Below, one piece after another: positions 33,639 to 44,902 of a stretch of DNA of 64,000 nucleotides. This stretch comes from Pohlia nutans (Eukaryota > Streptophyta > Bryopsida > Bryales > Mniaceae). The position numbers were made by a program, and so were the translations under genes. The stretch spans positions 9,290,336-9,354,335 of the forward strand of contig CM040091.1 of the NCBI GenBank assembly GCA_022496805.1, written 5' to 3'. The notes beneath the pieces were generated by a model, which had not been told where the DNA came from, did no database searches, and was given only the letters and a program-made list of their open reading frames with translations. Within the stretch, counting starts at the first letter, position 1, and every line of letters begins with the position of its first letter.

Positions 33639-34476
33639 CAGTGTTGCATGTAAAAGCGACACTGAAGAAGTACTTCGGTTAGGGAGGTGGTCTACACGCT
33701 TTTCAAACTCCTTATTGTCGCATTTGTATGCGACAGAAGAGAGTATGATAGTGAATTTTGAACAGGGTGCATCCACTCCTTAGAGAACAAAAAACATGAT
33801 ATCAGAGAAGGTGTGATTAACGAGAGAGTATTAAACACATTCTCGCATATCCTGCAATGCATACTTCGATTCCACATCAGATGAAGGTAATAAAATAAAA
33901 CAGGTGTCAGAATGTGAGACTCGCATTCTACAATAAGAGGGAAATTCTCCAACAAAACTCTAAGTAGGGGGTGCCAGAGCCGGCCCACAGAAGAAGGCAA
34001 TAAGCAGAATCACATACCAATACTCTAAAGGGGCTGGTAGTTCAGGAAAAGAAGAATCACATTGTGCCCAATTTGGTAACAAAACTGCAGGGCACAAATC
34101 GCAAAGTCTAACACTCACTAGTGATTTTGACGAGAATTCAGGGCTCAGAATCGCACAGGGCTCAAAATGAAATTGTGCACTTGAAGTTGCACACTTGATT
34201 GTGACAACCATTTGTGACAATCAACAGTGTTTGCATGTAAAAGTGACACTGAAGAAGTACTTGGGTTAGGGAGGTGGTCTAAACCCTTTTCAAACTCCTT
34301 ATGATCACTTTTGTAAGCAACTTCTCGTGACAGAAGAGAGTATGACAGTAACTTTTGAACAGGGTAGATCCATTCCTTAAGGTTTGGTGGGAGAACAAAA
34401 AAACACGGTATCAGAGAAGGTGAAGTCAAAGAGAGAGAATTAAACACATCCTCGCATATCCTGCCATGAATACTTC
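33639..34476 (+). repeat. Direct duplication of about 235 bp (33639-33870 and 34228-34476)
   Basis: Both copies contain the order GCATGTAAAAGYGACACTGA, AGAAGTACTT, GTTAGGGAGGTGGTCTA, TTTTCAAACTCCTTAT, GACAGAAGAGAGTATGA, TTTTGAACAGGGT, ATATCCTGC. They differ by small indels, including 15-20 bp inserts. It may derive from the 3' part of a gene; product unknown. Confidence 0.75.
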
Positions 34477-34525
34477 CTGTTCTTAATGAATCTCATTTTT
34501 TAGTAAAGTGTCCAATTGGAATTAA

Positions 34526-34762
34526 CCCCTAAGCGTCTAAAACGCCCAAGATGGTCATCTGCATCACTGAACGTTGCAACGGTGGCATTTTCTCATTTTA
34601 CCTCAGTTTTCTGATTGCAATACATCATTTTAAAGCTCTTGTTCTATAGTACAGTGTTGATCGTGTCAAGCTGACAGAAGTCATTTTCACACAAACAGAT
34701 GATTAGCAACAGGGGGTCCAATTTTCCTACACTACGGAAAATACACAGTGGACGCTTAGGGG
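34526..34762. mobile_element. TTAA-flanked MITE, CCCCTAAGCGTC ends (237 bp)
   Basis: The ends are CCCCTAAGCGTC and its inverse; the left target is TTAA (34522-34525) and the right is TTGA (34763-34766, one change). The end sequence is shared with the right end of 57978-58546. Confidence 0.75.
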
Positions 34763-34844
34763 TTGAACTCTTTCAGATTGGTAATGCAAGCAGGGACAAG
34801 ACGCACAATGCCAGATGCAGAAGCCGAAGGTTAGGATTGCACAC

Positions 34845-35820
34845 CTCAACTTCAAGGCCACTGAAACCAAATCCAGAGTCGCCCTCCACAGCGACCACAA
34901 GCTTGTCAGGGTTGGTCACAGCCGCGGCAATGCAATAGCCAAGCCCGACGCCCATAGTACCCCACGTTCCGGCATCCAGTCTTGACCGGGGCTCCGTCTG
35001 CTCCAACACCGACCTTCCCACGTCCATAGTATTCGCGCCTTCCGAAACCAAAATGGGAGCCGGAGATCCCACAGCCAGAATTGCATCTCGAATGATGCGC
35101 ATGGGCGTCAAGAAATTGAACGGCACAACCTGAGATTTTTTTTTTCCATTTCAAGGGACTCCCATTAGCGATTTGGAAATTGAGACTTGAAAAACAGAAA
35201 GCATTTTTGGGCAATTTACTACAAAAACATACTCCCTCCGTCCCAAAGTGTTTGCTTGGTATTTCTTTGAGCCAATTTCATTGATCATATTGTAAGAAAC
35301 ATGATTAAAAAAGGTTCCAAATTATGTCACTAGAATGATTGAAGAACAACATTGCATGTGTTCATTGCAACCTAAATAAAATTAGCCACAAGGAAGTATT
35401 TTTTTGACCTACTTAAAAAAGCACTTTCAAACATGACAATAACTTTGGGACGGAGGGAGTAGCATTCTATAGAGTTCTTGGAGCCTTATACATACCAATG
35501 ATAAGGGAAGGTTATGGCGATATACTCTGTTTTTTTACCCAATTTTTCTTATAGCAACATAGTTTTTCAAATAGCAAGTTGGCGATCAAAAATTCACAAC
35601 CTCTTTGTTGAGCGATGGCGCCATCCTCTGTACATTCGCTTGCACCTTCGCCTGGATTTTCTTCACCCACTCGTGGTTCTTCCCCAATGCAAATGGCTGG
35701 TCCTTGATCTCTCTGTTCAATTGCTTCACCACCACATCGGCATCGCCAAGGAGCCCCAGCGCGGGTTTCCGAAACGCAATCTCCTCGCTCGAGACGTCGA
35801 CCAAGATGAATTTCACGTCA
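34845..35820 (-). pseudogene. HACL: Two internal exons of 2-hydroxyacyl-CoA lyase
   Basis: HACL is a thiamine-diphosphate enzyme that cleaves 2-hydroxyacyl-CoA in peroxisomal alpha-oxidation; its sequence resembles oxalyl-CoA decarboxylase. Exon A (from about 35820 down to about 35600) reads DVKFILVDVSSEEIAFRKP and ends LNKE before GTTGTG. Exon B (35129-34845) reads [41 protein letters not shown] and [16 protein letters not shown], then donor GTGTGC. The GDSGFGFS stretch is the start of the cofactor-binding motif. Both frames are open and splice sites intact. The N-terminal exons and the rest of the cofactor domain are missing. Exon A is broken at the junction with the right arm. A Stowaway MITE sits in the intron. 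Confidence 0.82.
35232..35459. mobile_element. Stowaway MITE (228 bp) in the HACL intron
   Basis: The ends are CTCCCTCCGTCCCAAAGT and its near inverse ACTTTGGGACGGAGGGAG, with TA on both sides (35230-35231, 35460-35461). This is the classic plant Stowaway end, mobilised by mariner-like transposases. Confidence 0.92.
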
Positions 35821-35874
35821 GGAGACCATCGTGGGGAATTTCACGTCAGGAGACCATCATGCCGTCTATCAATC
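35808..35874. other. Complex junction between HACL fragment and right arm
   Basis: 35808-35830 (GAATTTCACGTCAGGAGACC plus ATC) is repeated exactly at 35836-35858 after GTGGG. Next, 35859-35874 (ATGCCGTCTATCAATC) equals 42900-42915 deep in the same arm. Then the arm proper begins at 35873. The junction thus holds a local duplication plus a 16-bp insert copied from elsewhere. Confidence 0.85.
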
Positions 35875-38800
35875 AGGAAAATTCTCCGACCTTTGTATTC
35901 CACATGTAGAGGAATGGGAACAAATAACCAAGGATGCACATGAATCTAAACCATTACATTGTGGAGTATAGTGTCCGTTCATAATGTCAATGACAACATA
36001 AACCTAACATATCATAAATACCCTTCATTTGTGCGGGTCACCCGTTAAAGTACACTCAGAAAAAACAAATGAATAGAAAACTAATTCTCCTTCTTTAGGG
36101 AAGTATCTCTGCACCCCATCATATATCCCGTCTCTAAAATCCCTAGTGGTCTTTAATGCTGGCACTATTCAACTACCCCTCCTTTCCCTAGAATTTCCAT
36201 TTTAGGCATCATAGGGGCACTTTTTGGCAAATTCTTTTGCAAATTTGGGGCTTCTGACCTCAAATTATTCAAGGGGGACCTACTTTGAAATATAAAAAAC
36301 AATAGGAGGAGGAGGTGGTTTTTTTAGGCAGACCCCTATATGGAACAAATTAGGGAAAAAAATTGTCCCTATGCATTAACCCTTTGACATGCATGTGTCC
36401 ATATAATGAACGACTAACAAATTGCAACCTCTCTCTTTACTAGATCCTATAAAAAATTTCATCCATCCAAAGTTTCTTTTGGTTCTTCAGCTCCTTGAAT
36501 ATCATTTGTACAATTTGGATTTTAAAAAATAGATATTGTGAATTTTTTTTTAAACAACACTATTGAATCACATCAGGAACTTCAAGGGATGTGAACATGG
36601 TGTCATGATGGTGCATTGTAATGCAATTAAGATAATTTGGTGCCAACCTCCATACCAAGCAAAATGACACTAAAATGCTATGTATGCTGCCTTTGGTGTC
36701 AAAATGGCACCAAAATAGTCTCGCCCAAATTTGGTGATCGAAAACGTATACACGGGTGATTGTCCTGAAACCACCAACTTCAGCAATCTGGCCTATTTTT
36801 GGCAGTGCTAAATTTGAAAAAAAATATGACCGCATTTGAAATAGGTTTTGATGTGAATTGTAAAAATTGCAACATCTAATTCGCATTTGTCAATTTAAAA
36901 ACATATTTCAAAGTGGAAAGTAACCTGTGATCCAAATCAAACATCTAAGTTTCCCATGTTCACACTATGTGGTACTAACTTTCACTCATAATGATACCCA
37001 AAACCACCAAATATTTTTTCGCAATGCTTGACGTGCCATTGGTCTACTTGAATAGTGAAACTAGTGGTTTTGAGTCTCATCTATGGTGGCTCGCAAAAAG
37101 GTCTATATGTCATAATTGGTGGAGGTGGTAGTTTTAGGACATCCTACCTTACAGGGCGTAGATTGTCGAGGGCTTTCCACCCTGTACCGTAGTCCTAGGC
37201 AGATTCGACACAAATTCGCCTAATAATGTCTTTTTTATCTCAAAACAAATGAAATGTCATTCATTGAAAATAAAGTTGATATCATCAAAAAGGCCCTAAA
37301 GTTGTGATGTTTAATGTAACCATTTGCCTTGGAATAAAACGTCCATTGTTTCAAAGTAACAAACAAAAAAATAAATGAATAAATAAATAAACAAATAAAA
37401 ACCGAAGTCGTTGAAGGCTCCGAAGGCCGGTGGGTAGAGGTTACAAAATGATTATTTTAATAGTAGTGTTACCAAGGGAGAGTCAAAAATTAAAAGTTGG
37501 GTATGATTTCATTAGATTTATCATGGAATTATTCTCAGGGAAGTCACTTAGTGTAAATTATGGGTACATATGATCAAAGGAAGGGTATTAGAAAGGAGAT
37601 GATTTGTGAAAAAAAACTGCTTCATTTCATGTTGTAGTGATTCACCCAAATTTTCAAAGATTTCAGTGTAAAAGTGCTCTTAAAAAGGTCAACTTATGAA
37701 ATGAAGCAACCAAAAAAATCTACAAAATCATTGCACTTAGAGTATTACATTTCAACCAATCACAACAAATTTCATGTACAAATTGTCAATATCTAATTCG
37801 TAATCAAGTTACAAAAGAATTTTTAGTTTGAAGTTTTAAATTTTATACAGAAATATTGGTGATACAAATCACAGATTTAACCGTATGGATAGAATCAAAA
37901 ATTCATAATGTGCAACTTCTATTTACACATCAAGTTCAAAAATATCCGCCAAGTTGCATTTTATGGTGCATCTTTGCAAAATTGGTGGGTTTTGAAAGAG
38001 GTGAGGACATTTGGGGATTAACTCCTAAATGTCCCATGGGGATAGTACATACGTTTTCGTATAATTGGCATTTGCTATCAACAAGAAGTTCTAATTGAGA
38101 TCTCAATAGCTCACTAGAACCGCATTGATTTAAATTTCAACTTATTTGTTGAACTCAAACCCATTGAAGGTGTGGATCCATTTCCAAATACAAGAAATAT
38201 ACATCATATTCTACTTGCCGCAAAGGCATTTTCAAACGTTTAGGGATTAAAGCATCATGGACTAGGTAACCTTCAAGAGATGGCAGGTTTGAGAAAGTTA
38301 TTGGATACAACCTTCATGCACGTACCTTGGTCAATAATGTATTCATTTGTTGTTGCCAGTTAGAACTTGAACCATTAGATCTTCTTCACTAAATAATGTT
38401 CCATCAAGGGTCCCGAAAGAAAAGCACCATAACTTACAATTATGACCCTTGGCTTTGAGAAATAACCATGTTGTTGTCATCCAATGTAAGGCTGCCACTT
38501 CTCCTTCAAATGGGCTCCATAGAGGTTATGGCTCCATTTTAAATGATTGGCTTGACTATGTGTTTACTATTTATCATATATTCCTTCTTCTTTAACTACC
38601 TTGGCGTTCATTTTTTGGACAATGTACAAATTCCATTCATGTTTTCTCATCTGTCATGCACTTTTTCCGGTGTGTATTTTTTACAAAAGAATTTATGGGA
38701 AGTTAGTTTCATGCATGTGTGAACTGGTTAGAAAGGCAAGGGATGATTTAGTAAAATTTAATTCCTCATTTCATGTTGCAGTGATTCACCAAACATTTCT

Positions 38801-41800
38801 AAGATCTTAGTTAAAAATAGTCCAAAAGTGCTCTTGAAAATTCAACTCATAAAATTAAGCACCCAAAAATCTCCAAAAATCACTTCACTTAGAGTATTAC
38901 ATTTCAACCAATCACAATATATTATTCATAATCAAATTACAAAAGAATTTTTTATTTTTTGGTTTCAAATTATATACAAAAACATTGGTGATGGCAATCA
39001 TAGATCTAAGTCATCTAACCGTATGAATAGAATCTAAAATTCATAACGTACAACTTTTATTCATGTATCAAGTTCAAAATATCTCTTTTCGTTTCATTTT
39101 TGAATGCATCTTTGCAATTCTCCAGATGTGGAGAGAGTTGTAGACATTTAGAATTAGTTCTTGCAGTAAAGTTGATTGCTTTTAAACCACTAACTTCAAC
39201 AATAAATTTATTTTTAGCGATGATATCTTTGGTGAAATGTTTATCTTTCAGTATTTGATATGAGGTTTAACGAGTGCATATCTTTCCACAATTTCATTTT
39301 CAATATTGGTACAAATGTTTTAAATGGAAAGTACATGGGGGCTTAACCTCTAGAAAACCATACGGTCCCCAAACGTCTTCTGGAACCAAAAAGTGAGAAA
39401 ATTTGGGTTCTAGGGTTTTGAATTGTAGGATGAGCAACAAAGAGACCCTAGCTTTGTTAGAGTTGAATTTGTAGGTACTTCTTGATTGAAAATTCATCAA
39501 ATGAGCGATTTTTGATGATTTTTTTAGTTGCAATGAGGGTATTTAGGTGTCACTTTAGACCCTCATATCTTCCTTCTAACTTCTAAATTACTTCAAATTT
39601 TTATCACATGTTTAAAATGATGATCTCTATTCACAGTAAAGAATTCAAAAACTTTGGAGCACTTTTGAACAATCTGATTTCAACTTGTGTACAAAATTCC
39701 CCAAACGAGTTCCATCAATCCATTCAACGGTGGCATTTTCTCAAAAATTGTGCAATTTTGTTGATTTTTTTTCAAAAAAAGAACCACATAAATCTTCTTT
39801 AATTTCAACGGTGCTGATCAACAAAATTACCTCACACTAATGAGGAATTGAGCTTGTTACAAGAGCTACTCAAAAAAACAATAGCTAAGTTCAACACCCC
39901 CCATGTCCTTTAGGAGTTAATATCAATGCCTCCATGTCCACACTATGTGCTAATAATTTCTACTTATGACATTTGATATCCTAAACCACAATGCACATTT
40001 CATTAAAACGATATTGTAAGAATAAAAGCACTATGGAAAAATCAAGTACCTATCCGGCTATCCCTTTTGAGAAGAGTTTAATCACTCTCCTTCACCTCTT
40101 CAGTCTTGTAGCCTAATTTTAACAAAATGTGTGTTCCACCAACTACTTTGCAATGCTTCGCATGCCATTGGTTTGCTTGAATAGTGAAATTGATGGTTTT
40201 GAGTCTCAACTATAGAGCCTCCAAAAAAAGTCCATATGCCATAGTTGGTGGAGGTAGTGATTTTAGGGCATTCAACCTTAATTGGAAACTCCTATTGATC
40301 TAGTTCTCTCATATTATGAGAATGTGGTTCTCTCATATTATGATTGTGAGTTTATTTCATTCGAAATCCTCTTTGAAATGTCGTTTTTTTTTTTAAACTT
40401 AGATTTTTTTGTTAAAATGGAGCCTTTTCCTTCATTTTCAATTGTGGGAACTTGTGCTAATTTACTAAATGAAATTAGAGTGGAAAAAACTTTGTGGCAT
40501 TTGAGATAAAAACTCTGGATTCTCAGATGAGGCTGGCGTGAATAGAGTGTCCGTTCATAATGTCAATGACCAAGTGTCCACAAGACAAAGGGTCATAAGG
40601 TCATTGGAACAAAACTACTCTCCCCTTTTGCGAATGGACACTTTAGTAACAAGTATCACAATAAAAGTAATCGTGACCTTAGAATTGCAAAATCGTTTTT
40701 GGTATAAGATATGTTTTTCAGTTAGCAATATTGCCAAGTTGTGAGTTTTTTGGTTGGTTGGTGTTGGACGATATATCACATTTGCGTGGTTCGTGTTTGA
40801 TTCACATTGGGTTCGTTTGAGCAGTAGTGTGATATGCATGACTTGGTGTTGCAAGTGAGTTTGTCACGGCAGTGAATTTGTACCATCCAACCGGCCCTAT
40901 CTTACCTCTATCACTGTGACATTTGACCACTTATATTGCAAGATATAAAGGTTTGAAGTGGATATTCAATTTAAAATTTTATTTTCTTATTATTCCATTG
41001 ACAATGTATCCGTTGTCCAAGATGGCTTTCTACAGTAGAGAAAAAAATTACATTATTTTATGTTTATTGTTTTGTTTATTGTTTTGTTTTAATGTAATAA
41101 GATGGGTGACTTAAATGAAATGAAAGGCTTAGTATGTGAAAGGGTTTATTATATAAACTTTTGGATCTACTATAGCCTACTTAAATTGTAAAACATGTGA
41201 TTAAATATAATTTAACGTACTAGGTGCTTTCGCACTAGAAGCATAATTTGCACTAATGACATAATATAATAAACACAGAAAACATTAAAAAAGAAATTAT
41301 ATATATAGCAAAATGGAGTCTTTTAAAATCTTCTCAAAATATTTTATATTGTTTTAGAATCTTTTTGAATATTCCTAATGATGTCATTTAATCCACTTGC
41401 AAACCATATCAAATGCATATTCCAACCATACCACAAGCTTTGTTTAAAGTAGCCAACCAAGGTTGCAAAATGTTTTAAGAAATTTTCCATTTTAAGGGGT
41501 GCCATTTTAAGGGGTTTAAGACAAAATTTATGCCTTAAAATTTGAAAGGAATTGGTACATTGATCAAGATTGGAAGAAATATAGAATTGGAACATGAACA
41601 ATGGAACAGAATTGAAAAAAATAAAAATAAAAAATTAGAAACTTTCAAACATAAGTTATACCGCATAGTACATGTGTTGAATTTATAAATATTTAATGTA
41701 TTTTCATATTTTTATGTATTTTATGTTTTGTTCATAGGTATTTTGATAATTTCACAACTCCACATTGGAATGTTTTTTTCCAGAAGATGTTTATTATAAA

Positions 41801-43407
41801 TTTGCAACTTTGAACCTCATTATTCAAAATCCAATTTGTCATAGATTGTTATGTATTTGCGTTTTTGACACAACACTAACTCCACAATGTGGTCGCCTGC
41901 GCACTAAAGGATAACATTGTCTAAAATCGATATTTTGTGTAAAATTATAAAGCTGCTCATTTTGTTAATTACATTAATATATGTTTAAAAAAATTGACTT
42001 GCCACGCCCGCAATCGCAGGTTTAACCATATGGATAGAATCTAAAATTCATAATGTACAAATTTTATTCATACAACAGGTTCAAAATATCCCTTTTAATT
42101 GCATCTTTGCAAAACTACCAAATTTGGAGAGGGGTGAGGACGTTGAGTAACTGACGGCAACTATACCACGTACATGACCAGGGAAAAAAAAAAAAAAAAA
42201 CTTAACACCTAACCGCCCAACCATGCATATTTTGCATGTTGTACGAATTTGAAGTTCATTTTCTCGTCCATCATGCATTTTTGTAGTGTGGATTTTTTAT
42301 TGAAACTTTTATGGGAAGTTAGTTCTGTGCATGTGTGATCCGATTAAAAAGGGGATGATTTGTGAGATTTTTATACCTCATTTTATGTTGTAGTGTTCCA
42401 CCCAAAATTTCAAGAATTTTAGTCTAAAAGTTCTCTTGAAAAAGTCAACTACTACAATTAAGCAACCAAAAAATCTCCAAAAATCACTACACTTAGAGTT
42501 TTACATTTCAACTCATCACAACAAACTTCATTATTAAATTCTCAATATCTTATTCGTAATCATATTACAAAAGAGTGTTAAATTTTTAAGTTTGAATTTT
42601 TAAACGCAAATATTGATGATAGCAATTGTCAATCTAACCGTATGAATAGAATCTAAAATGAATAATGTACAACTTTTATTCATTACATCAACTTGAAAAC
42701 ATCCCTATTACTTGCATTTTATAATGCATATGAAGAGGGTGGTAACATTTAGGATGAGTACATTTTATAATCAACCGTTGTCCTAGAGCGCACAACCGGA
42801 GTATATTTTCGAACCATGGTTTCTCGACCCCTGCCCTCGAGTTGAATTTCCGCTGCCCAGAGTGGCTCTCATGCCAGCTCGGATCCCTCGCAGCGTTGGA
42901 TGCCGTCTATCAATCGGAGGGCTGAGATTCGCTATGCCGGCAACTGGCCTTCCGCGCCTCACGAACGCGGAGCAGCAAGGGTCGAATTTCCCACATGGCA
43001 CGGTTCACGCAGAAGGGAATATCACAATTTCCCACCTGGGTCAAGCAGGAAACTGCCCAGGGCGCCCTGTGCATCAATGTAGCAGCCGGAAACTCTGTGG
43101 TGTGGATTAGGGTTAATTAGTGTAAGTCTGGTGTTTATTCGGGTCAAGAACTGAAGTTTTCAGATTTCGGAAAGAAATTGCAGTGCAAGTATTCTGATAT
43201 ATATGGAAGTATCTGACTAAGTGGAGAGAATCAGAGCAATCAAGAAGAAGTGCATCGTGACATAGAAAATCGTGCAACCAACTTGTATCAAAGCCCTGCA
43301 CAACCATTTTTCCTCGTGCCCCAAGTTCTCCGTCTTGTTCATGTGATTCTCTTGGTTGGGATTGGGCTTGCATTGAAATTTTGTTGTGAGTTTTTTTTTC
43401 AATTTTT

Positions 43408-43839
43408 TTGGTAGCTATGGCGCACAGGGCGATGTCGCTGCGATGCTGGTCATCCGTGCCGTCATGTGAGGTTTTGTTAAGGAGTAGCCGAGTCTCGTTT
43501 GTCGGTACGTCGTCGTTTCCGGTGGCGTTGAAACGAAGCGATGGCCGGTTGCAGTACAATGTTGCAGATTTTTTTACACTGTCAAGACGTAGGAGGAAGT
43601 TCGTTGTTACGAATGCGAGCAAGAGCAGGTGGTGGGAGTCAGAGCCGCTGGTGAAGGGTAGCGTAACGAGGAGAGCAATGCATATCGTCAAAACCTTGCG
43701 CTTGTCGAGTAATGTCCAGGCAAACGATATGGATGCAGCTTTGCAAAAATGGGTAACTAGCATGCAGCCCAAGCGAAAGGATTGGCTTAATGTGCTCAAG
43801 GAGTTTGACAACAAATTGGAGCGTCTGCTCTACTTCAAG
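43408..43839 (+). CDS. First exon of a PPR-like organelle protein gene, right copy
   Basis: The same 144-residue exon as the left copy, ending in AAG before donor GTACAAAC. It has four residue differences (Leu for Ser24, Asp for Asn45, Arg for His61, Asn for Asp103). It has an N-terminal transit-peptide-like segment. Four CpG sites kept here are TG or CA in the left copy, so this copy is nearer the ancestral state at those sites. No downstream exon is recognised before the LINE at 44313; a long intron reaching past it cannot be excluded. The leader upstream (43381-43407) is T-rich. Confidence 0.45.
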
Positions 43840-43858
43840 GTACAAACACACGTTTCAG

Positions 43859-43880
43859 GGTTTAGGGTTTAGGGTTTTTT
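43859..43880. repeat. Telomere-type TTTAGGG repeats, right arm
   Basis: The mirror of 20541-20562: about three TTTAGGG units just after the splice donor. Confidence 0.7.
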
Positions 43881-43930
43881 GCGTGATTGAAATAGTTCGA
43901 ATTTTCGGTTAATTTACTTGTTTTGTTTCC

Positions 43931-44300
43931 GAACGCTTAGACAGTTATGGGTTAAGTAGGAAAAAGCTATTTCACCATAATATTTGGCACCCTATAGGTA
44001 ATTATAATTGGAAATCCAGACTATTTTTTAATAATACTAAATTACTTATGAAATTTTGATATTACTGATTCCTTGCGAAGGCAAACTTAGAACTCTAATC
44101 TGACTTGGCATATACCCACATTCATAAATACTACTGAAAAGTGTGTGCACATTATAACTAGAACATGCCATACACCTAAAGTAAATGTTGGCTTAGGATT
44201 TTGTAACCTAAGGCTAGTTTACAAAGTACAAACAATGCAGCTAAAATGTGGTCAATGACAGGAGCAAAAACTAAACATGATCAATGAATATACTAACATT
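43931..44300. other. Flank between the inverted repeat and the LINE
   Basis: AT-rich; I see no exon or repeat end in it. Confidence 0.45.
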
Positions 44301-44767
44301 GCCAATGACATATGATAATATGATAATGATAATGATGATATGAACACCGGTCCTCTTTCGAGGCCGGCGTGAATAAAGTGTCTGTTCGTCTTGACAATGA
44401 GCCAATGCCCACCGGACAAAGGTCCATTGGTACAAGACTACTCACCTCTTTCGAGAATAGACACTTTAGTGACCAGAGATAAATACTAGTAACACTAGTA
44501 AAATATGTTAGATTAGGATTAGCGCGGGTATAAATTGGTGTTTGTTTTGCTGGAGGTCGCCAAGTCATGGTTCCAAGGTTGGTTGGAGAAGGGCGTTTAT
44601 GTTACAATTGTACGGTCCGGGTTCGATTCTCGTGGAGTCCGTCTGAGCGTTTATTGTGATATACGTGACTTGGTGCTGCTAGTGAATTATTCATAGGCAG
44701 GAAAGTTTGTACCAACCAACCAGCCCCGTCCCATCTACCTGAGACAAGTGTGTACTGTGAGCTAGTA

Positions 44768-44832
44768 AAAAAATAAATAAAAAAACAAAATAAATAAATA
44801 AATAAATAAATAAATAAATTTAAAAAAAAAAA
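44768..44832. repeat. (AAAT)n-rich simple sequence in LINE 3' UTR
   Basis: A run of AAATAAATAAAT units (TTTA on the element's sense strand). It lies inside the target duplication, so it is part of the LINE, not the poly(A) tail of a separate + strand element. Confidence 0.85.
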
Positions 44833-44902
44833 ATAAAAATACAAAAGAGATAAATAGTGGTCTTCACCATTACCCTCCTTTTGTTTGGTAGTTTTGTTTT
44901 AT

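Larger units (their letters stand above)
28550..35872. other. Spacer of the inverted repeat: patchwork of gene fragments (7323 bp)
   Basis: It holds the 5' part of the transposon-like frame, a dispersed GC-rich repeat, RPS26 exon 1, three callose synthase exons, short tandem repeats, a local duplication, MITEs and two 2-hydroxyacyl-CoA lyase exons. No complete gene is seen. 28961-29764 shows nothing that I recognise. Confidence 0.8.
35873..43930 (-). repeat. Right arm of giant inverted repeat (8058 bp)
   Basis: The reverse complement of 20491-28549 with one indel (A/T run near 40404-40410) and few substitutions. It carries mirror copies of all left-arm elements. The inner edge cuts the transposon-like frame, leaving only its last 30 or so codons (35881-35970, + strand). 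The outer edge at 43930 lies in the intron after the PPR-like exon. Confidence 0.97.

Noticed and set aside
20491..43930. The inverted repeat as long terminal repeats of one giant transposon
   Set aside because: No target duplication, no transposase, arms made of unrelated passenger DNA, and complex junctions rather than clean ends.
44530..44832. A possible + strand SINE: B-box-like GGTTCGATTC at about 44629 followed by an A-rich (AAAT)n tail
   Set aside because: It lies inside the LINE's target duplication, and the same sequence order occurs in the truncated LINE copies of the arms without the A-rich tail, so it is LINE 3' UTR.
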